64,000 bases of DNA from Sipunculus nudus (GCA_026874595.1 CM049313.1:28582008-28646007), one strand, 5' to 3'. Shown: positions 24,718 to 36,600, counted from the first letter of the stretch. Numbers and translations: made by a program. The notes: generated by a model not told the origin, from the letters alone.

Positions 24718-25090
24718 TCACGATAAGCAATCAGCAAGTACATTGTCTTTCCCATTAATGTGTCTGATTTCAAGATTGTAGTCCTGTAAAAACAAACTCC
24801 ATGTCAACAATTTTTTATTTTTACACTTCAAATTGTTCATGAACATGAGGGGAATGTGATCACTGAAGACAATGATAGGCTTGACTGATGAATTAACTAA
24901 AACTTCAAAATGTTGCAATGCCAAAATCAAAGCCAAATATTCTTTTTCAACAGTGGAGTAGTTTTTCTGGTTTGCACCAAACTTTCTTGAAAAATAAAAA
25001 TTGGATGATTTATACCATCAATGCCTTCTTGTAACAACGCAGCACCAGCAGCAGTATCACTAGCATCTAAAAGGTACAGAAAAGTCTGTA
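24718..25090 (-). pseudogene. RNase H domain remnant of the LTR element
   Basis: Open stretch 24936-24718 encodes the C-terminal half of a Ty3/Gypsy RNase H (VFSDHIPLMFM, then a WSLFLQDYNLEIRHINGKDN-type end, then ALAD-like LADCLS). Just upstream, 25090-24937 holds the expected YSTVEKEYLAL region in broken frame. The domain would remove the RNA strand during reverse transcription. It lies after RT as in all Ty3/Gypsy elements and ends about 150 bases before the polypurine tract, so nothing like env follows it. Confidence 0.8.
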
Positions 25091-25199
25091 GCTCCTAAAA
25101 CTGGGGAACTTTGCAGAATTGCGTTCAAATTCTGAAATGCATTTTCACACTGAACATTCCATGCAAACTCTTGTTTCTTTTTTAACTAATAAGTCAAAG

Positions 25200-26245
25200 G
25201 TTCAGCTACAGAAAAAGAAGTTGGACAAAACTTTCTGTAGTATCCAACCATACCAAGAAAACGCATTATTTTCTTTTTCTTTTCTGGTCTAGAAAATGCA
25301 GAAATAGCACTTATTTTAGCATCAACAGGTTTTACTTGACCCTGCCCTACAATATGACCCCAAAATGTTACTTGTACATGACAAAACTAAGATTTGACTA
25401 AGTTGACGGTCAAACGTGCTTCACTGAGTATTTCGAAGAGGTTGCGAAGAATTTGCAGATGTTTCTCCCAGGTGTCGCTGCACACGATAAGGCCATCAAT
25501 ATATGCGTCGCAGCCCTGAATGTCCTTGACAACCATATGGATGAGGCCCTGGAACGAGGCGGGGGAGTTCTTCATGCCGAACGGCATAACTTTATACTGG
25601 TACAGTCCTTGTGGCGTCACAAATGCGGACACTTCTTTCGCTCGTTCTGTCAGCGGAACTTGTCAGAATCCTTTTAGCAAGTCAAACTTGGAGACATATC
25701 TGGAGCTACCGACTCTACAAATACAATCATCGATCCTCGAAATCAGGAACGTGTCAGTCTTGCTGACAAGAGTTCAGTTTTCGATAATCTGTGCACATAC
25801 GGTAACTTCCATTTGGCACAAGAATACATGGTAAACTCCAGTTACTGTTACTAGGTTCAATAAAATCATTGTCCAGCAAAGATTGAACCTCATCTTGTAG
25901 ATACTTTTGCTTTTCTGGATTCAGTCTATAAGAATGCTGCTTGACTGCGCTTGCCTCGCCAACATCGAGGTCATGGCACAATATGTTAGTACGCGTTGGA
26001 ATATCACTAAACAAATGTTCATAATGCTGCAGCAGGTTCTTGAGGTCTTGTTGTTGTTGTGCGGTAAGGTGTGACAGTTTTGCATCCAGGTTGTTAAGCA
26101 CGTCTGGGTTTTTTAGTGGTACTCTTCCACACTGAATGTCTACATAACACTTACAATCAGTATGTACTTTAACTAGGTCAGGGTCAGTTTTTACAATTAA
26201 CAGCAGTAACATTATGTACAACAACTGATGTGCTATTTCTGTCAT
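25200..26245 (-). pseudogene. Reverse transcriptase remnant of the LTR element
   Basis: The N-terminal part is open at 26245-25754 (HYEHLFSDIPTRTN, then a NDFIEPSNSNWSLPCILVPN stretch, then YRMCTDYRKLN). After a frame break the palm is open at 25632-25387 (MSAFVTPQGLYQYKVMPFGM, NSPASFQ). The catalytic YIDD box reads YIDG, so the second aspartate is lost. It directly follows the integrase C-terminus, giving the integrase-RT order. Confidence 0.88.
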
Positions 26246-27382
26246 AATATGGTTTCAACATGTTAACATGGCACAATTGTTTTTTCTTACGCCTATTTGG
26301 TGTTAACAGTACGTAATTTAAATCACTGACTTTCTTGTCAATAATGTAAGGACCAAAATACCTAGCTTGCAGAGGTCTACCAGGGATGGCTAGAAAGGCA
26401 AGGACCTTTTCACCAGGCTCAAACGTCCTACTTACCGTGTGATTGTCATACTTTGTTTTCATTTTACTTTGTGCAGATTTTAGATTAGACTTTGCAATCT
26501 CACAAGCATTGTGTAGTTTAGTGCGAAAGTCTGAGACATACTGCAACAAACTAAGAGAATCAGGATTTTCACACAAGAGTTTTTCTTTAAGCAGTTTTAA
26601 TGGACCGCGAACTGAGTGTCCAAAACTGGTTCAAAGGGACTGAAACCTTAGGACTCTTGAAATGATTCTCTGACAGCAAACAGCAATAGGTGGATTCCTT
26701 CATCTCAGTCTTTTTGAGTGTCATAGCAATAGGTCCTAATCATGTTTTTTAATGTCTTGTGAAAACGCTCGAAGGCGCTCGATGACTTTTAGCATGGTAT
26801 TGCGAAGAGCCGTACTGTTTTATTCCTAGCTCAAGCATAACTTGCTGGAATACGCCAGACATAAAATTAGACCCTTGGTCAGACTAGAAGGATTTTGGTA
26901 ATCCAAAAGTTGTAAAAAAACTTGGTCAGAGCCTTGACAATACTTTTGGCATTAATTTTGCGCAATGGTATTGCCTCAGGGAACCTGGTAGATGCACACA
27001 TAATTGTCCACAAGTATTCATTTCCAGATTTTTTTTGGGCAGTGTCCCAACACAATCAACAATAATGCTACTTAAATGGTTCCTCGAAAGCAGGAATAGG
27101 CCTAAGTGGGGCTTTAGGAGGATTCTGATTTGGCTTGCTTAACATCTGGCATATATGGCAAGATTTACAATATTGTACAACATCAGTCCTGAGGTTAGGC
27201 TAATAGAAGTGTGTACTAACTTTCTGATAAGTTTTATTTATACATAAATGGCCAGACAAAGGAGCCTCATGTGCCATGCCTAAAATTTCATTGCGATAGC
27301 TATTGGGCACTACTATTTGATGTTTGATGGCCCACACATCATCAGCGCATACATCAGGTGGTCGCCATTTACGCATAAGCAC
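26184..27382 (-). pseudogene. Integrase remnant of the LTR element, upstream of RT
   Basis: The zinc-binding start is open at 27382-27200, with HEAPLSGH giving the two histidines. A stop replaces the Trp after HFY, and the CKSCHIC cysteine pair follows near 27150-27130. The core is broken: the second catalytic Asp is seen in SDQGSNF near 26875 (with a stop just before it), and the Glu region near 26790 lies in a different frame after a small deletion. The C-terminal part is open at 26576-26184 and ends with a GPYIIDKK motif, the GPY/F module typical of Ty3/Gypsy integrases. Position before RT is the key point. Confidence 0.87.
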
Positions 27383-27389
27383 TCCATTT

Positions 27390-28430
27390 TTAACATAGAA
27401 ACAAACTGGGTTCTGTGACAGTCTTCTTTAGAAACTGCCCTGGGAAACAAACATAAAATATCAGGGTCTTGTGCTGTTCCGCGATAAGTTCTGACTTTGA
27501 AAATTCTGCTTCCTGTACGGGCGAGTGGTTAGACGAGTCACTAGTGACTCCCAGAGGGTTATTATCTGGACCATTATCCTCATGTGTATTTGTCTTGACC
27601 ATAGATCTAGTTACAGCGGATGAAGGATACAAACCAGGAATTTTCTGATTTTCAGGATCAGTGTCCTGATCAAGTGACGTCTTTTCTGTCACTATCGGTA
27701 AAGGCTGTACTTTGTCACCTGCAACATCATTGCCTATCAACAACTGAATTCCCTTGAAGGGTAAAGTAGTTCCTGTGCCCACAGTAATATTTCCAGAATT
27801 CAAATCTGACTTTAAATGTGCACTATGAAGCGGAACTGAAGTGTGCTTTTCTGAAACAAACTATTAACAAGTGTATGTGCACTAATGACCTATTAGGAGA
27901 TGGCAAAGTGTTTGCTAACATGAGAGTTTGGTCTGAACCACTGTCCCAAAATATTCTAAGAGGGGTAGAATCTGAAAAATCACTTGAAAGTGATACAAAA
28001 CCATCATGCATGAATGGCTCAAATAACTCCATTTCAGAGTCAGGAGAGCAATCTACTACCTCAATTTCATCAAACAAAGAACTGACATTGACTGTGTCAG
28101 TCATTAACTCTATTTCAGAGTCACTAAAGGAATCTACATCCTTATCACAATCAAACTCCTCATTGGAGTCAACAGAGGAATTTTCCTCAGCAGAAACAAA
28201 CTTCTTTTTGTCATAAGAGGACCTTGCCTCATTTGAAATACTCTCGCAAGAGTCATAAAAGGACTTAGCCTTATTTAGAGGATACTCCTCGAAGGAGTCT
28301 TGAAAGGACCTAGCCTTATTAAATTCTTCGTAGGAATCAAATGAGGTTTTTACCCCGCAAGCTACGGATTCTTCTTTGGAGTCAGACGGCACGTTGGCAT
28401 TGTAGCATCGAACTCTTTTTAGAGCCAATA
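27390..28430 (-). pseudogene. Aspartic protease remnant with a Ser/Glu/Asp-rich leader
   Basis: Open 28428-27823 begins with about 150 residues rich in Ser, Glu and Asp, containing repeated SFxDSxEE-like units, then the protease active site as FWDSGSDQTLM. A frame change follows, and 27803-27390 has the flap and C-terminal part (TTLPFKGIQLLIGNDVAGDK). The protease would process Gag-Pol. The acidic leader between gag and protease is unusual; whether it belongs to gag or is an insertion cannot be told from one copy. Confidence 0.8.
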
Positions 28431-28436
28431 AAGGAG

Positions 28437-29613
28437 TTGTACCCCTTATTTACATGAAGAGCTTGTACTACGCTATGCATAGATTTTGAAACAAACCAGA
28501 GGGTTTGCTCTTTGGTTTATTTGCAAATTCCCAGCAGTCAGTAATTACAGATTTTCTTTGAAAATGACTGGTCTTTGTTGGCTTCAGACACAGTAGACAT
28601 GGAACGAGGTGTAGCACTATCAGGACTACTAGTACTGGGTGACTGTGCCTTTAACTCTTTTGACCATACTGATTTACATTCTTTTTTGTGAATGACTGGT
28701 TTGATTTGCTAGTCAAGGACATTTTGTGTGTTAATAAATAATCATCAGCTAATTGAGCAGCAATGTCAAGTGTTTCAGGACTTTGCTCATCAAGAAAAGT
28801 TTTAACATCGGCATTAATGCAGCCCTTAAATTCTTTAAGCAAAATCAACTGGCGCAAATTGTAATATTGTTTCATTACATTTTTAAAACTACACCAGCGA
28901 TCAAACAACTGCTCTTTCGTCTTAGCAAATTCTACATAGGTCTGTTTTTTGCGCCTTGAATTTCTGGCAGTAAGCCTCCGGAACTAAGTCATAACCTTTT
29001 AGGATTAACCGTTTAACCTAGTCATAGTCAGCAGCGGCTTCTACTGAAAGCTCTGTATAAATTTCTCTGGCCTTGCTAGTCAATACACTTTGTTATAGCA
29101 TAGTCCAATTTTCCTTAGGACATTTTAATTTTTCAGCTACCTTCTCAAAGTGTAAGAAATATTCATCAACCTCTTTTTTTGATAAGGTGGGACAAGTCTT
29201 ATGTGTTTAGTAACATCGAAACTGTGAGATTGGGCAGCACGTAGACTATGTTCCAGTTTAAGTCTTTCTAACTCCAGACGTTTTAACTCAATTTCTTTCT
29301 CTTCTTCTGGTCTTTCTCTTTCTAACCCTTCTTCCCTCTCTTTTAATGCTAGCTCATATTGCATTTCTAACTTCTTTAATTCTAACTGCATAGCAAGGCT
29401 GTCATTTTTTTATGTTTCCGCCTCACTCTCTTCAATTAAACCTTTGCTAACTAGATCTTGCATGATTTTAGCAATGATATCAGGCTTTCTCAAAGCTTTT
29501 TTCACACCTAGCCCTAAGTGTTGTCCCAAACGCAACAACTGATCTTTTGTCAACTGTTCAAGTTGATCAGGGTCGGGATCTTCAACAAATGCCTCAGGTT
29601 TGAAATCTGCCAT
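28437..29613 (-). pseudogene. Gag remnant with SCAN-like segment
   Basis: Starts at ATG 29613 (MADFKPEAFVEDPDPDQL), which is also the start in the second copy at 62590. A TAA stop at about 29408 sits where the second copy has TCA. Then comes a charged coiled coil (29391-29137, runs of KRLELERLKLE), and after a break a helical segment at 28908-28651 with LKEFKGCINADVKTFLDEQ and AAQLADDYLLTH. This pattern resembles SCAN and Gmr1-like gag. I see no CCHC zinc knuckle. The role would be particle assembly; this copy cannot make it. Confidence 0.82.
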
Positions 29614-29779
29614 GTTAAGATGTTAAAACAATAACAAAACCCACTGAGATAAATCTTGTAAACAATGTATTGTAAAAAATGTGTAATCTTGTAATTAATG
29701 TATTGTAAACAATGTGTATAGGCCAAGGCCTAATAAATTTTCAAAACTATTAAGCCTCTCGGACCAGCCCAAAATCTCA

Positions 29780-30653
29780 TGTTACGGAACCTAATAACAA
29801 CAGATCACGTACTCGTGACGAGCATAAATTTTGTTACGGAGATAAATAAAAATCAGATTCTGTAACACTAGGCAGCGTGGAATGTCTAGGGGAATAATTA
29901 AAGTCAGTGGATTTTTGTTAACAAATAATTATAATTTATTCTTAAAACAGCCCTAAAATTACAATACACTAAATCAATACAATTACACAATATAACAACA
30001 TTATAACAGTAAATTAATACAATTACACAGTATAATAAATAAAGTGTACAGTACCAGAGTGTCCGGATCCAAGGCTTTTTCTGGATACCCCCACTGTCAC
30101 AGCTCAACAAGTCCTTTAAAACATATAATCCAGAGGGACCGTTCACATAAATCTTCTCAGAGAAGAATAGTCCTATTCAATCCCGAAATCAATCTGTTGT
30201 AATCCATAATGAAGTTCTGGTAACAGTCCCAAAGGCAAACTGAAGACAATAAAATCTGTTACAAAGTTTGAAGAAAATCTTTAAGTGCTGCAATTATCGG
30301 AAAGGTCCACAAACTGACTCACACTCTCCCGTGTCCGTTGGAATATTTCTCTCTCTCCTCTCTTAGCTCTAAACACAGCTATTTATAACTTTTTCATCCG
30401 AAAATTCTAGAAATGGTAAACTCCATAGAACAACGCACGCGTTACAGGAACAGACTTGAAACATCTAGAACAAAGAACGCTGTGTTTCTACACTTCAGAC
30501 CCCACACGTGGGCCAGGCCAACTCGCACGTCTCCCATGGCAACGAACTTTGCCGGCCTAACAGACACATGTCACTCCTGCGCACAATAAAACAGGGCCTG
30601 CCTAACACGAATCAGAATGTCAACAGCGCACAATAAAACAAACACCTGTAACA
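29780..30653 (-). repeat. 5' LTR of the retrotransposon
   Basis: About 874 bp with TGTTAC at 29780 and GTAACA at 30648-30653 in plus coordinates. It is uninterrupted and therefore a reference for the empty family A site. Inside the element it borders TGAGATTTTGGG and GGTCCGAGAGG on the minus strand, where a primer-binding site should be. I could not assign a tRNA. Confidence 0.9.
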
Positions 30654-30657
30654 AAAC

Positions 30658-31230
30658 ATACATAGGTAATATTGTTAAGTATTTTAGAAAAGTACTAGGC
30701 ACTTACGACTAATGTGGCATACCTTATCGACACATAGACAGTCCTTGAATTCCTACCGTAATACGATTAGTAATTCCTTCAGTTAAAATACTTCGTCTTT
30801 GAATATTAACAGAACAAATATAAACATTAGTATATAATATTATTTCTTAGAATAGTAACGACAACTTCTAGAATAACAAATTAACCTTTTGTCGTTAACT
30901 TATGACCTCGAGAGATATTGTGAAGAGTCCGACCTAAGCATGAGAAAATAAGACGTACTGCCTACACGGAGACTCAGCGCTGGTCTGAATCTCTTGTACA
31001 GTTCGTCCTGAGCATTTGCGATGATCACAACTTTCCGCTCAATTGCACCTGTTCATTACGACAGATTATGATAACGAAAACCAATTACGACCAGTGAAAT
31101 TGCGAAATTGCCAACCAAATGGCCATTGTAATAAGTTTAATGATAATAGTGCCAATGATGAATGATAATCTAGGGAATACCAAATGTTTATGAGGTGCAT
31201 ATATTGTACAAAACGTTACATATGTATCGA
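30658..31230. other. Right flank of the LTR element, no gene seen
   Basis: About 570 bases. It contains a match to the left flank (see 21779) near 30950-30985. Nothing else is recognised. Confidence 0.45.
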
Positions 31231-31244
31231 TATCAGTGACTCAC

Positions 31245-32215
31245 ATTATCACATTTCAGCTTGCGTGTTGATATAATTGTCTAACCTTATCAGATGTCAG
31301 CTGAGCGTGCTGATATCAGTGTTTAACATTATCAGATGTCAGCTGAGCTTGTTGATATCAGTGTCTAACCTTATCAGATGTCAGCTGAGCGTGCTGATAT
31401 CAGTGTCTAACATTATCAGATGTCAGCTGAGCTTGTTGATATCAGTGTCTAACCTTATCAGAGGTCAGGTGAGCGTGTTGATATCAGTGTCTAACATTAT
31501 CAGATGTCAGCTGAGCGTGTTAATATCAGTGTCTCACATTATCAGATGTCAGCTGAGCGTGTCGATATCAGTGTCTAACATTATCATGTCAGCTGAGCGT
31601 GTTGATATATGTGACTCACATTATCAGATGTCAGCTAAGCGTGTTGATATCTGTGTCACACATTATCAGATGTCAGCTGAGCGTGTTTATATCAGTGTCT
31701 TACATTTTCAGATGTTAGCTTGCGTGTTGATATCAGTGTCTAACCTTATCAGATGTCAGCTGAGCGTGTTGATATCAGTGACTCACATTATCAGATGTCA
31801 GCTGAGTGTGTTGATATTAGTGTCTCACATTATTATATGTCAGCTGCGCGTGTTGATATCAGTGTCTAACATTATCAGATGTCAGCTTAGCGTGTTGATA
31901 TCAGTGTCTTATATTATCAGATGTCAGCTTAGCATGTGGATATCAGTGTCTGACATTATTATATGTCAGCTGAGCGTGTTGATACAAGGGTCAAACATTG
32001 ACAGATGTCAGCTGAGAGTGTTGATATCAGTATCTAAAAATATTTGATGCAGCTGAGCGTGTTGATATCAGTATCTAAAATTGATAGATGCCAGCTGAGT
32101 GTGTTGACAACAGTGTCTCACATTATCAGATGTCAGCTGAGCGTGTTGACATCAGTGTCTAACATCATCAGATGTCAGCTCAGCTTGTCAATATCGGTGA
32201 TAACTCATGAAAGGA
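31245..32215 (+). repeat. 42-bp minisatellite with GATATC and CAGCTG
   Basis: About 22 copies of a 42-bp unit containing GTTGATATCAGTGTCTAAC and ATTATCAGATGTCAGCTGAGC. Because 42 is a multiple of three, long open frames arise (256 codons at 31277-32047, a 14-residue repeat like LISVSNIIRCQLSV). The frame shifts within the array at about 31590 and again near 31730, yet stays open because several frames lack stops, so this is most simply a satellite artefact. No splice signal or start context was found. Confidence 0.93.
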
Positions 32216-33202
32216 GTGACAGATTATAGTGGCTGCCTTATACAAATAATCTATACTGTTCAACTGTATCCACTCTGATAATGGAATACGTACTTTTAGA
32301 CCATGGGAAATAATCAGCCATGCTTAAAACACTAATTTCCAGTTTCATTATGTTGAGTGAGTTGACTCTATTCAATTAACACTTACGTTTACTTTATCAT
32401 TAATGACAATTTTATCTGAACTATTCTTAGGAAGTTGAACCGGTTTGTGTATTATACATTTAACGTGATTAGCAAATAGATATATTGTGGCTAGATGATG
32501 TATAATAATACATTTTAATGTCAGGCTTGCTGTTTTAACTACAACGTGTAGCATCTCTAATACTTATAAAAGCAATTCGGTCCACCTTTGTTCGAAATGC
32601 TCTCTGAAACCGCGTTGCGTACGACACTGTGTCAGATCTCATTTTTAAGGTTAATGTTCCCGCAGTGTCCTCGAGCATTAAAACAAAATTGAATGTACAC
32701 ATCATTTTGAGTTAATATTGCGTGTTTTCTGACTACCACTACCATCGGCAAAGACAGGATTGTGTTTCTGGTCACTTTCAGTGCAGGATAAAGGACTATT
32801 ATGCCTGTGATTAACCTTGCTTTCAGTGACGGATTTTAAGCAAGTTTCCTCTGAAATTTGATAAAGGCTCTAACCCACGTGCGTAGTCAGTCAATGTGAA
32901 ACACACATCACTCTTGCTTTATTAGAAAGAAGGGATTCGACCCAGGAGGATTAATGACAAAACCTATTTCCACAAAAGGGGTGATGTTGGGGTGGGTTTG
33001 GGGTTTTCCAAGCCTCGAAATTGGTCTGATATGATTTAAAAAAGGTTGCGGCTGAAAAGAGGGACGGACCCCCAGGGCTCTCCTTTTGGTCCGCTTCTGC
33101 TACTAATGAGATATGCATATTTCTGTTTCTTTCTTCAGGAACAGTTTTCTTGTCTTAAAAAAGTAAATTTAATTAATCTTTCATGTCTTCCTCTCATCAA
33201 CG
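32216..33202. other. Apparently single-copy DNA, possible TATA-like site
   Basis: About 1 kb between minisatellite and family A. A TATAAAAG string at about 32566 is followed by CpG-containing sequence (CCGCGTTGCGTACG). A core promoter for the downstream host gene is possible, but nothing else supports it. No ORF of note. Confidence 0.35.
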
Positions 33203-35147
33203 TTTTTTTTTTTTTAGCTCAGCTGACGTTCAGTCATGCTGTGCTATAGCGATGGGTCTTTGTCCGTCGTCCTTCCGTCTGTTCGTCCGGCCGTCCGTTA
33301 GCAGGCCACAAATCATTACCTTAAGGGCCAGGATCATTAACCCTATGCATTATTAGAGGTTCTGATAAGATCTCCTTGCAAACCTGAAATTAGGTCACTA
33401 CGCTATATTCTACGGGTTATGGGGTTTGTTTGTACCCCCATGCATTAATTCATATAGCCAAAATTTTCATCCCAAACCTTACATCTTTCACCTACAGCTC
33501 ACCTACCAATAGGAGAAGAACCAAATTATTTTGAGGTCACAAGGTCAAAGGTCAAGGTCACAGGACCAATTTCTTTGAAAAGCTTGTGGATGCATTTTAA
33601 GCCAAACCTTTCATCTCAATCCTTTCATATGGCTCATCTACCAAGTGGGAGAAGAATCCTATAGATTTTGAGGTCACAGGGTCAAAGGTCAAGGTCACAG
33701 GATCCACTTCTTTAAAAAGGTTGTGGACACATTTCAAGCTAGAATTTTTATTCCAAACCTTCCAGCACTGACATATCGCTTCTCTGCCAACAGGGAAAAA
33801 GACCTGTTGATTTTTAGGTCAAAGGTCAATTCCACAGCACCCACTTCTTCCGTGGAGTCATTTTAAGGCAAACTTTTCAACCTATAACTTCCATCTGTCA
33901 TATGTGGCTAACCTACCAATAGGGGAAGAACCCTATTGATGCTGAGTGCAAAAGGTCGGTGGTCAAAGTCACAATACTTAATAGTTTCAAATGCTTGTGA
34001 ACATATTTCAAGCTAAACTGTTCATCCCAAACCTTCAGTCTTTCACATATGCCTCATCTATGCATCACTCAATTTGATTCAAACATAATTAAGAGTCTTT
34101 TTGCTTGAACAAATAACTTATTGATTTTGGGGTCAGCTGGTCAGGAGGTGAAAGGTTGCAGGTCAAAGTTATTCACACATTGGTTGCCAAGTGATTACTC
34201 GAATTTTAAGTGGTTAGTAGTAACCCATCACTTTAAAAAGAATCCAATTGATATGTGGGCAAAAGGCCAAGATCAGAGGTCAGGGATGTTCACAATAAAA
34301 ACTTACTTTGTAGACCATCTCTATATTTCTTGTATATATAACCATTTCACTCCAACTGGTACATCTCACCGTGTGCCCATATTGTCAATGACACTTGGGA
34401 TATATGACTCCCTTTTGTATCAGCCCCATGGAGTGATAAGGACATATCATTAGTGCTTAACAAACACACTGTTGCCAGATTGCTTTGGCCAGGCATTAAG
34501 ACTATGAGAGTAAAGTGTTAAGGTTAAGCTACTGATTTATAAGATGTTGAGAACATTTTGCAGTTTATTTCATGGAATCATAGCAGTTAAACTTAGTTTT
34601 CTAGATATCTGAATATTAATATACAACTCATAAGATATACCAGCAAGTGTTTGTTCTGAAATATGTGGGTTTGTATCTGGATTTAGGATGGCTTTATTTG
34701 ATTACAAGACTCTTAGTGATGCTTTCAGCATATCTTTTCTTTCAGGTTATGCAGTTTTCCTACCCTGCTCACCCCATAGCAAAGCAAGGCGATAATTAAA
34801 AAATATTGGACTTACACTTTTAACATTTGCATGTCCATAAATCTAATATGAGAGCTCTCCAACCTGATCATGCCTTTTGATTTGTTTTGGACATTCATAA
34901 CTGTATAGGTATCAAGAAAGCTGTGGGATTATCTCCTTATAGCTCAACAACCATACATTTTGCCCCAGACCATCAATTCACTGTGTTTTAACCAGACGTA
35001 TGTGATATATATTTATGTCAATGTAGAAAGTTTCAACAAATTGGCATATAGGTTCTTCAACAATTTGACTGATAGTTGTGAATAGCAGCCCATGATGTCG
35101 CTGGTCATGCTCGGCAGCTGAGCGTCATGATCCATGAGTCACTTGTT
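33203..35147 (+). mobile_element. Family A repeat, full-length
   Basis: A T-tract at 33203-33215, then AGCTCAGCTGACGTTCAGTC, ending GGCAGCTGAGCGTCATGATCC..GTCACTTGTT. The interior has GTCCGTCGTCC, TTAGCAGGCCACAAATCA, and several GTCAAAGGTCAAGGTCACAGG modules (AGGTCAAAGGTCAAGGTCA at 33542-33560). It lies in the region upstream of the first host exon, in the same direction as the gene. Confidence 0.87.
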
Positions 35148-35702
35148 AAACTTCCAACAATAATAACCAGTCAAAGATCATCGCAAACCTGAGTGCCCCT
35201 ATGTCCCATTCCGATTCGCAAATGTAAACATCATCACTGACCAGGTTTCAAATTCAGGTATAAACATACCGGTGTATGAATATCTTGCCACAAGCGCAGG
35301 GTCACAAAATAAATGTAAAAAATATATTTGCACATGTCTTATTGAGACAATAAACTACTGAAATTCTATATTTTCTTTTGATTAAAAAAAAATGACCCAA
35401 CGTTCTTCCTCTCAGATAATACATCTCCCCAACCCTGGTAAACAGCATTGTATAAAGGGTTTATCAGCTAGTCTTAAATAATCTGAGCATTTTAACTGCG
35501 CAATGTTTTAACACAATGTAAAGTAAAGTAAAGTGCTATCTTTTTACTACGTCCATGATGATTAAGAAGTAACATATTTTGTGTGTTAAAGTTATCAAAA
35601 AGCAGGTATTACTTTTGTATTATTGTTTAATTAATCTTTGGTTATTTTGGGAAAAAGCTTGATCACTGAGTGACTGGTTAAGTTGTTCCCATTTCTTTTT
35701 AG
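35148..35702. other. Probable intron end before host exon
   Basis: About 550 bases of AT-rich sequence ending in a strong polypyrimidine tract and acceptor (CCCATTTCTTTTTAG) at 35702. Confidence 0.5.
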
Positions 35703-35845
35703 TCAGATCAACGTGCGGACTGTGATGGACCTCGACTCAATACACGAGGAACTTCTTGGTATGCCATTACTGATTCGAGTATATGCCGAATATTCACAGC
35801 AGAGCTCTTACTACGGAGCGGCACTAAGCGAGACGCGCTGGGAAG
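35703..35845 (+). CDS. Internal exon of an unidentified host gene
   Basis: 143 bp bounded by a strong acceptor (CCCATTTCTTTTTAG) and a consensus donor (GGAAG/GTAAGC). Reading with two bases of the first codon supplied upstream, it encodes 47 full codons, including QINVRTVMDLDSIHEELLG, MPLLIRVYAEY, SYYGAALSE and TRWE, with no stop. It ends after the first base of a Gly codon, and the exon at 40019 begins with the other two, so the phases fit. Composition is less AT-rich than its surroundings and the sequence belongs to no repeat here. I do not recognise the protein family. The fragment has no transmembrane segment or signal peptide and looks like a soluble helical region. The first and last exons are outside what I could find. 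Confidence 0.75.
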
Positions 35846-36004
35846 GTAAGCAAGTTCTCTTGTACACATTATAGCAGTCTCGACCAAGATAGAACCTCAG
35901 ATCCTCTGACAAACAAAAAAGTTGATACACTTGGTGTTTGTGTACTCCATGAGCCGATTGTATTCGTTGAACTCATTATTTCGAGCTCTGACAGTAAATA
36001 ATAT

Positions 36005-36600
36005 CCCTATTACCCCACATTCCCAGTTAACAAACATTTGAGTTCTCCACTTGCTGAATACAACACATTGCCTGTTAACAAACCTTTGAGTTCTTGTGTT
36101 GCTGAATACCCCACATTGCCCATTTACAAATATTTGAGTTCTCTTCTTGCTGAATACCCCACATTGCCTGTTTACAATTATTTGAGTTCTCTTCTTGCTG
36201 AATACCCCACATTGCCTCTTACAAACCTTTGCGTTTTTCTCTTGCTGAATACCCCACATTGCCTGTTAACAAACCTTTGAGTTCTCCTGTTGCTAAATAC
36301 CCCACATTGCCTGTTTACAAATATTTGAGTTCTCTTCATGCTGAATACCCCACATTGCCTGTTTACAGTTATTTGAGTTCTCCTCTTGCTGAATACCCCA
36401 CATTGCCTGTTACAAACCCTTGAGTTTTCCTCTTGCTGAATACCCCACATTTGCCTGTTGACAAATATTTGAGTTCTCTTCTTGCTGAATATGACACATT
36501 GCCTGTTACGAAACCATTCAGTTCTTCTGTTGCTGAATACCCAACAATGCCTGTTAAACCTCTTGAGTTCTCCTTTTATGAATACCCAACATTACCTGCC
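36005..36600 (+). repeat. 48-bp minisatellite
   Basis: About 12 copies of a 48-bp unit (GCTGAATACCCCACATTGCC, TGTTTACAAATATTTGAG, TTCTCTTCTT); starts at 36053, 36101 and 36149. Since 48 is a multiple of three, open frames appear on both strands, encoding 16-residue repeats such as LAEYPTLPVYKYLSSL. These are by-products of the repeat inside an intron. Confidence 0.93.

Larger units (their letters stand above)
22022..30653 (-). mobile_element. Full-length decayed Ty3/Gypsy LTR retrotransposon, Gmr1-like order
   Basis: Both LTRs are present in the same orientation with TGTTAC..GTAACA ends and AAAC on each side (22018-22021, 30654-30657) as a candidate 4-bp target duplication. Read on the minus strand, the order is 5' LTR, gag, protease, integrase, RT, RNase H, polypurine tract, 3' LTR. 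Integrase upstream of RT is the reverse of the usual Ty3/Gypsy order and is the hallmark of the Gmr1-like group. The gag has a SCAN-like segment, which established work links to Gmr1-like gags. All domains carry stops or frameshifts, so the copy is dead. The total of about 8.6 kb includes a 1.68 kb family A insertion in the 3' LTR. Confidence 0.9.

Noticed and set aside
26443-26643. Plus-strand ORFs over the integrase and RT
   Set aside because: Shadows of the minus-strand retrotransposon domains.
31277-32047. 256-codon open frame
   Set aside because: It is a 42-bp tandem repeat where several frames lack stops; best explained as a minisatellite.
32880-32960. tRNA-like B box (GGGATTCGACCC)
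   Set aside because: Only a short B-box match; no A box or cloverleaf could be assembled by eye.
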